NCBI GenBank assembly: GCA_900642245.1
Contig: CAAAJI010000006.1
Location: 698,008-762,007, forward strand
Direction of reading: 5' to 3'
Length of the DNA stretch: 64,000 nt
From: Fragilaria radians
Lineage: Eukaryota; Bacillariophyta; Fragilariophyceae; Fragilariales; Fragilariaceae
Shown piece after piece: positions 10,158-21,342 of the stretch (its first letter is position 1; each line of letters opens with the position of its first letter). Below the pieces are notes generated by a model. The model was not told the origin of the DNA. It did no database searches and worked only from the letters and a program-made list of their open reading frames with translations. The translations under genes and the position numbers were made by a program.

Positions 10158-11452
10158 ATGTCTCCATGGATGTACATGCGTCCATTGGATCTTCCTCCAA
10201 CGATATCTACTACCGATACAATGCCATCAAGCCAAGTAATGCCTATATACAAGCCTATTGATTACTCTCCTGTGCCGATATCAATTTCCAATATATTTCA
10301 AAAGAAGCCTTCTTCTGTTCCAGTTATCATTCTGAATCATCATGAATCATCAACACCTAGTATCGAAAACGTTGAACTTGAATCGAATCCATCGTCACTA
10401 CCGACTGGTAAAAATGATGCGTTCGGAATGCCTCAAGACACGGCCTCTCGTTCGTATGCACCGAAACAGGCACCGTCATTGGAAAAATCTTCTGACTCCC
10501 CTTCAAACAGTAAAGTGATTATGACAATGAAACCTACGACACATTCACAAACACAGACTAACTATCCCTCTTATGGATATCCTCCCTTCCACATGAACCC
10601 TTCGCCAATGCAGTGGCACTCTCCACCATCGCTCAAATCACCCCGCACTACACTCTCTCCCATAATTGCATATGTGCCCACTCAAAGTATCCCACGGAAA
10701 GTAGAAGCCCCAGATGTTGTCGATTTTTTGAAGCTTTCGAGTTTTGCACTTCTTGGGCTGGTGGGATTCTATGCAGCCTATCATATTGTACATGTCCTAT
10801 CCAAAGTCAACTCTCCAAGCAGCACGATGAGGAATACTTCTCAAGTATCAGGAACGTCACCGGCAATACCCATAAACGATACAGTACAAAGGGCACAATA
10901 CGAAACTATACGAGTCTTAAAGGAGCGACGGAAGATGATTTTGGAATTATTGTTCCCATTGCAATGTCTCCCCTTGGTAGGTTTCATATGTTTGATATGA
11001 AAATTACTCATCTTCGTTCTGTTCATACCAAAGTTATGTGTTGACTGTTCACCTCATTAAATCGATCTTAGGCAGCTAATGGAATTCAAGAAGAATCGAT
11101 AGACAAAAAAATACTCAACCAAGATATAAATTCAGAATCGATTACATCAATGAATGATAATAAAGACATTATGGAATGTTCCATTTGTCTTGATTACGTT
11201 GGTAAGATTGATAACCACTATCGGTGCATCACAATGGAATGAAAAATTCTCCTTCCCTCTCTAACCAAAAGTTTCTATGCATTAGACGACAGTGTAATGT
11301 TTGGTCCCTGTCGACATTACTATCATCGTGCTTGTATCATGGAATGGATGACTGATTATCATGATGAATGCCCCACTTGTCGTCAGCGCATGTGGGATCG
11401 TGAGACTTTCAAGGCTATCGAAAACACCATGAGGAAATTAGGCCATATATAG
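10158..11452 (+). CDS. RING-H2 finger membrane protein, probable E3 ubiquitin ligase
   Basis: Three exons assembled by eye: 10158-10976, 11072-11201 and 11286-11452. Introns are 95 nt (donor GTAGGT, acceptor CTTAG) and 84 nt (donor GTAAGA, acceptor ATTAG); all junctions keep frame, giving about 371 residues. The start is the ATG of MSPWMYMRPLDLPP; the frame upstream has no other ATG. Residues 1-190 are Pro/Ser/Thr-rich and probably disordered. One membrane segment follows at about 193-214 (FALLGLVGFYAAYHIVHVL). The C terminus is a RING-H2 domain, with CSIC encoded before intron 2 and the rest (CRHYYHRAC ... CPTC) after it, giving the C3H2C3 pattern. RING-H2 domains recruit ubiquitin E2 enzymes, so an organelle- or endomembrane-bound E3 ligase is the likely role; substrate unknown. 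It converges on the ATG8 gene. Confidence 0.82.
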
Positions 11453-11960
11453 ACTTTAGAGTCCCAAGTATAGTGTCAAGGTGAAGAATCTACTGTGTGA
11501 TGGAAGCGAGCTTTCGATAGGCGACATCATTCCTGAGGTATCAGATCTAGTCTACTTGGCTCAAGTTCTGCGGCAACTACATCTGCGATTCCCAATCCTT
11601 TCTTCAGATTTTCGGCTTTTCTTGCATGTCGCATATCTGTCCATAGGAAAGTTGTACTTTTTTCCTCGAGGAGAACTACTTTTCTGTACTGTACATTAAT
11701 GATAACGACTATCGTTGTATAAAAGCTAATACATATAAGACAACAAGATGTTATTTTAATTATTAACATCTTGGATACGAGGATACAAATGTTTTCATAA
11801 TGTATTGTGAGATCAAGTGTTTTGGAAATTTCATACGTTGAATTGAACTAAATTCCCCGGTATCACCAAGGCTCAGTGTCATGTTTCGTTGTATCTGATG
11901 AATTTCATGTGTTACCTAGGTGATTTATGGCAAATAGAATAAAATAGATTGGACAGTGGA

Positions 11961-12582
11961 TCACTCATCATCAATACCAAAGGTACTTTCCCCAGAATAA
12001 TGAACGTACAAAAAGCCATCTTCATCCTTTTGCTCTTCATAGACCGTCGACATCAAAGCCGCATTAGGTGGGATACTGTTGGTGCAAAAGAGAAATAATG
12101 CCTTTTCCGGTGATAATTTGATACGTTTTCGAATCACATAATGAAATTGCCCAACAGTCAAATCTGCTGGCACCAAGTATTTCTGAAAAGTTGTCAACCA
12201 AATGTTCTAGTAAGAAAATATGCGTATAGATATATATGGATATGTATATGGCGTGGGGCTGTCGACATACCTTTTTATCAATGTCTGGAATATCAGAACG
12301 ATCGGCCTTCTCACATATCACAGGCACTCTATCAGGATATCTGGCTCGTATACGATCGGATTCCAATTTACGCTTTTCTGTGAATGGTGTCAACATTATG
12401 TGAGATTGCTACATGAGCAGACACTTGTATTGCAGAACATTTTATGGCTTATTGCCAAATGTGAGATTTGGACAGCAAGATTTTCCCACAGATTCCTTTT
12501 CTTTTAACTCTTTCGTGTAAACCGAGCATATGCCTCCGCTGAACTTACCAAATGGTTGTTCCTCTTTGAAAGATTTGTTCAT
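11961..12582 (-). CDS. ATG8: ATG8/GABARAP-family autophagy modifier
   Basis: Three exons on the minus strand. Exon 1 is 12582-12549, only 34 nt (MNKSFKEEQPF plus one base). Intron 1 is 171 nt (donor GTAAGT, acceptor TTCACAG). Exon 2 is 12377-12271. Intron 2 is 88 nt (donor GTATGT, acceptor TTTTCAG). Exon 3 is 12182-11961. Frame is kept at each junction and gives about 120 residues, the family length. Diagnostic stretches are EKRKLESDRIRARYPDRVPV, VICEKADRSDIPDIDKK, KYLVPADLTVGQFHYVIRKR and YEEQKDEDGFLYVHYSGE. The conserved glycine (STFG) is followed by four residues (IDDE), as expected for removal by the ATG4 protease before conjugation to phosphatidylethanolamine on autophagosome membranes. 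In plastid-bearing algae an ATG8 can also act at the plastid; nothing here decides that. Confidence 0.95.
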
Positions 12583-14172
12583 GGATGCCCACTCAGATCA
12601 CCAAAATGGGAAAAGTGAGAATTTCGATTGAAGCACGACCGATTTCTTTCCTCGTTTTCCAGTATTCCAGTAACGATTGGACTTCAAATCCGAACGAAAA
12701 AAAATCTGTGGAACGGCATTGTGTCATGAGGCCTTGTCTGCCCTTTTCTTTATGGAGACAGATGTCATCAGCAATTTTTCCTTTAGGCAGTAGTAGATGT
12801 GAGTTAATCCATGAATTTTAGTCCATGGAAACCCAAAATGATAGATTGACATCAAAATGTGAGAATGTATACTTGAATGATGATTGGATGAGAAACATGT
12901 CCCCATTAGTAGTGGTAATGGACTGATATTGGATACACCCAAGCATAATCAAAGGATGTGGCTCAAACCACAAGGCTTGATTACAATAAATGTAACCATT
13001 TATTTACACTTGGCAGATCAGCATCCCATGGGTACTTCCAGCTTCCTCATTTTCTTCCAACCTCCATTCAGAATCCAAGTTTTCAGCTCTTTATGGCCGA
13101 ACTCTCTCCATTCTGATTTTATTTCTTTATGAGGTTGTTATTATAGCTCTTTGAAAGTTTCAAACTCCCTCTCCAATTTGGAGATATCAGTGTTTTGGAG
13201 GTATCTTAATCAAATACCCTTACAGTCCCCATGTTTTCATTCGGACCTTTGGACTAGGGTTCTTCTTTTGAATTGATTTCACTCTGTCAAAACAATGCAT
13301 CATCTTCTTCTAAAAATATTCTTGATTGTGTATTATTGCAAGTTTAAGTCTTCAAAAGCTCTTTATGTATGTAGATTGATCATACATCACCAGGATGATT
13401 AAGTGTGTAAGAAGTAACCAGAAATAACGCTCTTGGTCTTTTATATCATCCTTAGCCTTTTCCTTTGTCTTTAAGTATCCATTCTAGACAGCTAGTTTTG
13501 TAACCAAATTAAGTTCTTGAGATGAAAATATATTCACATTGGTTACCAATATGCTTACATTAATGGTTGAAGCAGATGAAAAAACTGTCCAAGTTCCACT
13601 TATCCTTTATCTTGCAGATCTTTACTCTGCCATTGTTTGAAACTTGCGTTCGATCTTTTCATTTCTCTATGGATTTCTTGCCACTGAGTTTTCAAACCTA
13701 ACTGTAAGTCATTTTAAAGGCGATGACCTTCTAAAGCTGCCACAACATCCTAGACACATTGCCTTATGTGTTGAAGTTTTATTTCGAAGATAAACTGACA
13801 ACTTTCTACATGATAAAGAACTCCTTGGTTCCGAAAGGAATTCTGAAAAATAATCATAAGCCCTAAGCGTTAATTGTCAAAACCATTGCGACAGACAAGT
13901 CAGTTCAGTTGTTTCATATTATGAAAACCTAAGGACCAGATATATAGTTGCTTCAAAACCTAAAGTTGCAGGATCATCCACTGATGTCTTCATTGAATGG
14001 AAGCCTCAAAGTCCCAACCTTGATAAAATCATTGTAGTAACAGGGATCAAGCACTAGAATTGCCTTAATTTTGATAACCGAAAAGCATTCTGATCAAGGA
14101 AAGAAAAAACATTGAATGACAATACTTTAGTTGATTCATTTATAGGGATAATGCTAAGGCCATTTCTCAAGT
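12583..14172. other. Intergenic region, nothing recognised
   Basis: About 1.6 kb of A+T-rich DNA upstream of ATG8 and downstream of the O-fucosyltransferase-like gene. Small frames near 12585-13132 have no family features; the rest is full of stops on both strands. Confidence 0.5.
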
Positions 14173-16051
14173 CTAGGACTCAAGGGTATTCAGCTTCCTT
14201 TCTTCGGAACTTTGGCCAAGGCTTTCAATACCGTGATCCAAGTCTCGCCATGCCACCGGAAATTCACGCGACCACATGGCTGGGGCGATAGGCCTATATT
14301 CTCGAACAGCATCCATGGTATACTTGGGAATGTAGTACCAACTATTTATGATTCCCTTTTCCCAACCTTCAGACTTATCTTTCTGCGAGTGATAACCACG
14401 CATTCGATTTATATACCCTGTAAATGTTGAATAATAACATCCAATAAAAGTTCGACCTCTAGAAGCGACTCGTTGATCTAACATACCAAAAAAATTAGTA
14501 TTCACTCCTTCCAAATCATCCATGAAATCATCGAGAAAATAAACATGATAGTGCTCATGGAAAATCTTGAAAAAGCTTTTATCTTTTTCATCGGTTGCGA
14601 TGTAGACAGCTGTACCTTCAGGTATTAAATGCTTCATGTTTGAGTAAATTACATCTGCATCAACGCGAGTGTCTTTGTACTGGAAATCGCCACGTCGGAT
14701 ATGAATCGTATCAAAGATTCCGTCCTCACTTCCATGCTGGCGTGCCTTCTGTCTCATTTCCATCACAACTCGTGCAGCAGCACATTGGATTTCATCAACA
14801 TATCGTAAATGATCGCGAACAAACCGTTTGTTCCATAGATCAGCCTTCCAATCCTCAAAGAATAGAAAAGCATAAAAGTGAACCAGTAGCCTTGCCCCCG
14901 ATGCGTTGTCACCCATCATATGTAAAATCTTAGCATTCTGATAGTACTCATCGTAAACGCAAACATCTTTGCGGCTGCCGAACATTTCGGAGAGACGTTG
15001 AAGCGGGGAGGAGTCGACAGGAACAGGATTTCCGGTGTACTGCTTGCGCCTACGTTCAAACGGGGTTTGGACAACTTGTTTTCCCAACTCCAAAAGGTGT
15101 TTTGTGCTTCCAGCTTTAGATGGGAGTCCCACCAAACAGTCGTCAAACGACCATATCGGATTATCGGTGAAGGTTCGCATCCATTGGTCCAAAGCCTTTG
15201 CTTCGTATCGATCAGCACCGTCCCAATTGGTGCGATTTTTCGGGGGAAATGTTTTTCTACGAGTACTCTTGTCGATAGCCTTTCCTGTCATTACTTCTCG
15301 CTTCAAGAACTCTTCCATACTAATCACTTCCACTCCAGAATGCTCTGCAGCTACGGAATCAAAGTGGAAGAAATCAGAAAATGAAAATCTGTTCTTTTGC
15401 TTCTTGTCACCTTTGTGTAGAAGATACATTCCCTGTTCAGGCGGCATAACAAGTATACGACCCGTAGCATGTGCAAGTGTAACAGCTGTTTCCATTGACA
15501 TACGAATATTGTTCCACCCTCCTGTATTATTTCATGAAAAATAAGTTATATGTATCTAGTATTGTTTCATGTTTTACAAATTGATGCATCTCTCTCTCAC
15601 CTTCATCTGGTTCAAAAGTCAAGTATTTGACCTTTGGACCTGCAGCTTTCAAAGGAGAAACGTAGGCTGAATCAGATGGGATATCTTCCCAATACACCAT
15701 TTCAGCAGCATCCTCATCCGATGGTCCTCCATAAGCTTTGCAGGAAAGTCCTGCAACTTTATGCTGCTGTGATTCGTATTCATTTTCGTTTTTATTACTT
15801 GAGTCTCTAGAAGGGGAAACTGCCTCCTGTATCCCATTCTCCGCTTGCTTTTCGCTTCGTTGTCGATCTCTGGAGACTTGATCTTTTCGTAACGGATTCA
15901 TCGATTTTGAGTCTGAGACCGAAATTAGACTCGAAGTATCCTTGGATACAATCAAAATTCCATCAATAATCATGAATGCCATCAATATAGCAAGTATAGC
16001 GTTCCATCGTTGCATGGAAGCAATGGAATAAGACGATTTCTTTCCATCCAT
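14173..16051 (-). CDS. O-fucosyltransferase-like glycosyltransferase, copy 1
   Basis: Two exons, 16051-15601 and 15521-14173, separated by a 79-nt intron (donor GTGAGA, acceptor AATACAG), about 599 residues. The start is the first ATG of the frame (MDGKKSSYS). A signal anchor lies at residues about 16-35, predicting a type II Golgi/ER protein. The split codon rebuilds EGGWNNIRMSMETAV, the N-terminal signature of GDP-fucose protein O-fucosyltransferase-like enzymes (PF10250-type, GT-B fold). Further blocks are ATGRILVMPPEQGMY, the nucleotide-sugar-binding HIRRGDF (about residue 423) and a C-terminal FIGCYYSTFTGYINRMRGY. The acceptor is unknown. A second copy lies inverted at 36984-38823: the middle is almost identical, including the intron, while both ends differ. 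Confidence 0.88.
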
Positions 16052-16171
16052 GGTAATCGAATCTGCTTGATTCAAAATGTTAACTTACGACAAAAGCATA
16101 TAGCAGAGAATACGGGTACTCGTAGTTTCAAGCTGACTATGTAAATAAAACGCAATAAATTTAGTATCATA

Positions 16172-17800
16172 CTAGTCGTTGGTGCTTGCTTTGCTCCGCA
16201 GAGTTTACTATTTTACAAAAGAGAATGTATCTTTGAATTTTTACATTTCCAGCAATTATTACGTCACAGATTTGTATGATTGTTTTTTGTGAACCTAGAA
16301 TTTGCAGGTCATACAATCTGATGCATGGTACAATATTCAAGTTTTGCTACTTGACCTAACATGTCATTGGTATCTACGGTTGCATTCAACATCACAGAAC
16401 TTTAAGTAAATTATACCATTGATTTAGCATTGGCATTAGGTTTCATTTTTTTCTGTTAAAACTATAGTTTAAAGACATATTTTAGCTTTCTCTTGCGCTG
16501 TTGTTGTAGAAGTAATTGTTGTTGCTGTTATTGGAGCGTCAAAGATTGTCGGTGAAAAAATCAAAATAAATCTGTTGGTGCAAAGTCAATATTGTTGTTT
16601 TAATAACTAACTTTATGTGATGTATTCTTTACTTCTTTGACAGGTAAAAAGTGAGGCAAATGAAGGATTAATACAATGAGAATTATCCCAAAAATGCAAC
16701 GATATAATTGATCCATATGATTGATGCCTTTAAACCAGTTATGATTAGACTTAAGATTAAGAAGTACAATAGATCGTTTTCCTCAATTTAAAGGAATAGT
16801 GTTATTTAGTTTTTCATTATTTTGAAGGAATTTCATTTAGTTGCAGGTTAATATTGCAATTAGATCTCTCCACATTTCAGTAGCATTTGAATGACAATTG
16901 CGTTAAATATTCTACAGTTTACGACTGAAAGTCTCGACAACATTCTAGTTTGTAATTCTGATGAAAGCACCGTTCGAATTAGCTATATCCCTATTGATTT
17001 TAGTCGCTCGCTCTTTAAACTCGTAAACTCTGTACTCGTACTCGATCACTTCTCGAGTAGTACTGTACAAACAAAACGCACAAGGGTTAAGGGGTAACCA
17101 ACTTAAAATAAATTTTACCATTGATTTAGCATTGGCATTAGGAAGGTGTAAAGTATGGTTTCAAGACATATTTAAGCTTTTTCTTGCGCTATTGTTGTAG
17201 AAGTCATTGGTGCTGCTGTTATTGGGAAGTCGAAGATTGTTGGTTAAAAAGTCAAAATAAAGCTGTTGGCAGAAAGTAAATATTGTTGTTTTGATAACTT
17301 TATAAAAAAAATTCTTTACTTGTTTAACAATAATGAGATATATGAAGGATTAATACAATAAGAATCATCACAAAGATACAACAATATCATTGATTCATAT
17401 GATCAATGCCTTTTAAACCAATTACAATTATATTTAAGATTAAGAAGCACAAATGATCTTTTTCCTCAATTTACAGGAATAGTGTTATTTCTTTTCATGG
17501 TTTTGAAGGAATTTCATTTAGTTGCAGATTAATATTGCAATTAGATCTAGCCACATTTTGATATTGTTTGAATGACAATTGTGTTAAATATTCCACAGTT
17601 TACAACTGAAAGTCTCGACAACATTCTTGTCTGGATGAAAGCAGGATGGAATTATCATTTACTACCCAATATTTTAATCAATTAGCTATATCCCTATTGA
17701 TTTTAGTCGCTCACTATGGAACACATTACTGTGTTAACAAAACGCACAAGGGTTAAGGGGTAGCATCGGCCAAATCGTATGTGAAACTTTTTTAGTAGTG
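16172..17800 (+). repeat. Dispersed non-coding repeat, composite of two units (R1 and R2)
   Basis: A non-coding element beginning TAGTCGTTGGTGCTTGCTTT and ending GTGAAACTTTTTTAGTAG. About 700 bp of its interior occurs twice in tandem: 16395-17098 and 17099-17760 share blocks such as CCATTGATTTAGCATTGGCA and CGACAACATTCT. The family recurs in reverse orientation at 32701-33680 and 33683-34293. No coding potential and no clear long terminal or inverted repeats. Both ends carry TAGTAG-like sequence that might be a target-site duplication. It is probably a non-autonomous mobile element of unidentified class. Confidence 0.7.
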
Positions 17801-20800
17801 TAGAAGATGTATCATGGTGTTACTTCGCATAACAACGCCGGCATTTCCAACAAATATATGGTCTCCACAAGAACCAACATGTTGTCTTGTTTTCTATTGA
17901 GTATTACAGGAGTTGCAGGCTTAGTGGACAAGTACGACTGATCCACTGATACCAAAATGTGGGCAAGGAAAAAATATGTTTCAGCAGTGCATATAATTTG
18001 TGCAGCTTTCACATATTATTTTTTAAGTCTTGTATGGATCAAGATCCCTTGCAACCGATTGAATGGAGAACGGAATCAGTTTGCTCCTGAAACAATCATA
18101 TGCTTGGTATTCAACACACTTAACAATAATTTTGATTTTCCTTTTGTTGAATAAATATTTTAATCCCGCGATATTGTCCATGTAGCCGTGTTCCAAACGT
18201 CCTTAATACCAAATACTGTGATCAGGATATTAAATATGATATTGTCCATGTAGCCGTGTTCAAAACGCCCTTAATACCTAATACTGTGATCAGGATATAA
18301 AATTTGATGACTATCGCTATGTTATATAAATGTTCATCCCTATTCTCACATGTCGCCAATCATTTCACTTAACTACACTTAACCTAAACCTTATTCGAAA
18401 TACAAATATTTGTGATACACACCAATAATGCAGTTCCTGATTGCCTTGTTGATACTAAACAAGCCAGCTCAACGCCCAGCTAAATAGACTTTAAGTTGAG
18501 TTGAATAGTGATTTAATGCTTTTAAATTTTAATTTGTCAAGAGAACAGAAACGATACAAGAATGCTTTGATGATATTCTTATGAAACGAAATATCCGTGG
18601 CGTGTGAACAAAGCACCGTCTCTCTGGGATGGTTTTCAGCCATAGCTTCGTTCCGATTGACAAGGAATTGAAATTTTGATTCTTGCTAATTGAATTGATG
18701 ATTTATGGTCTTAAATTAGTCTAATCCCAGATGAAATGACATCCTTGTATAGAGATTTAAAGGAGAAAATAACTACGGAGATTCCAAATTCATTGAAACG
18801 GTTAAAGACAACAATTTTCTCTAAGGAATTCCATAAATGGACTAGCTCAAGCGTTGTAAGAATGCTATGAGAACGTATCAATTGTGCAGCTTTTACAATT
18901 ATCATAAGTTTCCAAATGTGAGCAAGTTAAATTGCAAGATGCTTGAACAATCTAAGTATCGATAAGAATCCTGAATTCAAATCAGTCAAGATCATTCAAA
19001 TTCAGATTAAGTTTATAGATGATTATCCCGAATCTAATATAGCTGGAATCCTTCATTTTGTGCATTACAAATTGTGTCAAGAGGCCTCATGACAGTGTTT
19101 TCCTACGGGGCAAAAATTTACAATTGTGATTTCAGGGCACTTTGGGTGCTATAACAGGGTAATCAAAAACAGGTTTTCCACAATTTAGTACTCGTCCCAA
19201 TGAATCTCTAATGTATGTTGCAAGAACTAATGCTTGTTGCTGGGATAATTATATAACTATCATTATTGTAATAATGTTTCACGCATGCTTGAACAATATC
19301 TTGATAGCAATCAAATTTGAGCAGTGCTGGTTCCTTAAAATTGATCCACAGCAGTCTGCGAAAATCTCTCCTTGTGGAAAGCACTTTTGCTGGATGCCAT
19401 TGTTTTCCGGAAATAAGAAAACAACATGTATGAATGGTGGACTTCATCGACACCTAGCAATCTATCATCAAATCTTCAAGGATCAATATCAATATTGCTT
19501 TTGTTTTTATCCTCCAATCTCAAAGCAGAAACCTTCAAAAGAAAATTATTGTTACACGGTTTTGATCGTAATCTCCAGGGTGCAACTGGCCTATCGACAT
19601 TTTAACGTAAATATCATCATCATTGAAACCGCTTTCTACGCGATGTTTGAACAAGTGCATTTTTTCAATGAAGGTGATCAGTGTTATGAAAACTAGTTAC
19701 GTAAATGCCTTTTTGGAAGACAATTTATGACGTGCATAACGCATGAAAGTCGTGTGTAATGCGTTTTTCAGAAGTTTGTTATCAATTCCTTTCGTCTATG
19801 TTAGAATATTTGTGTTGCTGCCGTCCTTATTATTCATGTTATGTTGCTGTATTTGGTGCCATTGAAGAGAAACTAGTAATGCTAGAAACTTTAAGAGAAA
19901 TGCTTTAACAACGCTCCTGCAGGTTTTTCTTGTAGTAAGTATGCATCATTTTTCTAGAATATTGCATAATTTTAGAAGACAGCTATCCACAAAAATCGAT
20001 TGAAAACATTAGATCTTGGGCTATGACATGCAATATGACGTACGGTAATTTCCAAATAGAATCACATGCCATATTGGCATATCACAAGGGACTAGACGTT
20101 TTGCGCTGTCTTGAAGTGCATGGTACAAAAAGATAAAGCAGTGCCAGAAAAATGAATAACTAGCAATACTATGCCTTCTTAATTGTGAAGGTCTTTTATT
20201 CATTTCCTTGGAAATGTTTTGGGGAAGCAATAAGACTCTGCCATAAATGCTTCAAAACTTACAACCTGCTGGTCACCAATGCAATCTAACTCAGACTGTG
20301 ACACTAGGAAGTGTATGTTATTATCAGGGGTTAGGATGATCTACCAAGGAAACAGAAACCTAAAAAATGACAGCCAGCTTTTACCTTCCTTTACGTTGCG
20401 AAAAGGTCAGGGATGAATATGGAGGAAAAATACGAACTCCACATAAGTAGATAAGAGACCATGCTAAAGAGAGTTATAACGAGGAAAGAATGACGTTTGG
20501 ATGAATTCCTGATGTGAAGGGCTACTTCTTTGGGGGCAACACTACGTTAGCTGTATCACTGCCTATGGATACGATTTTATTTGTCGTCTTGTAGACTATG
20601 GAGTGTCTAGTATAGAATTGTGTTATTGATTTAAGTAGTATTCATTAATAGCAGATATAATTTGAATATTTGATAGTTTTTCGTTATTAGTAGTCTGAAC
20701 AGAAACTATGAACAATGTATCTACCATTTTGGTTCAACATATACATTTAGGATGTATTGCGCACCGAGAGGATAATTTAAATCGCCTAGATTTTGTGCGT

Positions 20801-21342
20801 CATATGAGTGTCTAGTAAATTGGATCAATTAGTACTAATTTAGAGTATCTGAACAAGCTTATTATGGTCTGAGGTACTTAGTTTAACATGAAAATGCTCA
20901 GAAAAGAATGTTTTAACAAAAGGTGTGGATTCCGCAAGTGTTTTCCCGTAAATTCAAGTAGAATCTATAATCGGTTTGTTAAAGTGAATATGAATAAAAA
21001 TACTTCATCAATGTCTTTGTTGTTTTGCTTTCCATTTTGTATTGCAAAGTCACATGTTGTTTAGCAGTGATTACGAAGTTGCAAAATTTTGAGGATTCCG
21101 AATAGCTCATGAACCTTGTCCGATGTACAGTGCCACTAGTCCATAAATGATTGCTAAAGTATTAGTAGTGTTACTGTAAGCATAGACAGTTCCACAACTT
21201 TGGACAATGTCAAGGAGTTTGTTATTATAATCCTTTGTTGCCATTGTCCTCGCACCACCGATTAATAGCTCTTTAACGAGACATACTCATACTTCTGAAT
21301 TGAAGAAAGCAGGATCAAGTCATCTACAAAAAGATAGTCATT
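17801..21342. other. Long intergenic region, no supported gene
   Basis: About 3.5 kb with scattered open frames; the largest is 19211-19696, 161 codons, Cys/His/Ile-rich with no recognisable domain. A 68-bp duplication lies at 18171-18306. Composition is A+T-rich throughout. Decayed mobile-element sequence is possible but I cannot identify any. Confidence 0.45.
18171..18306. repeat. 68-bp direct duplication, 2 copies
   Basis: ATATTGTCCATGTAGCCGTG recurs at 18171 and 18239, with only a few mismatches over 68 bp. Non-coding. Confidence 0.9.

Noticed and set aside
10613..11044. 143-codon plus-strand frame overlapping the RING-H2 gene
   Set aside because: It lies in a different frame across the RING-H2 exon and its intron; the spliced model explains the region better.
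19211..19696. 161-codon open frame
   Set aside because: Cys/His/Ile-rich composition typical of A+T-rich chance frames; no motif, no splice or family support, and a long opposing frame overlaps it.
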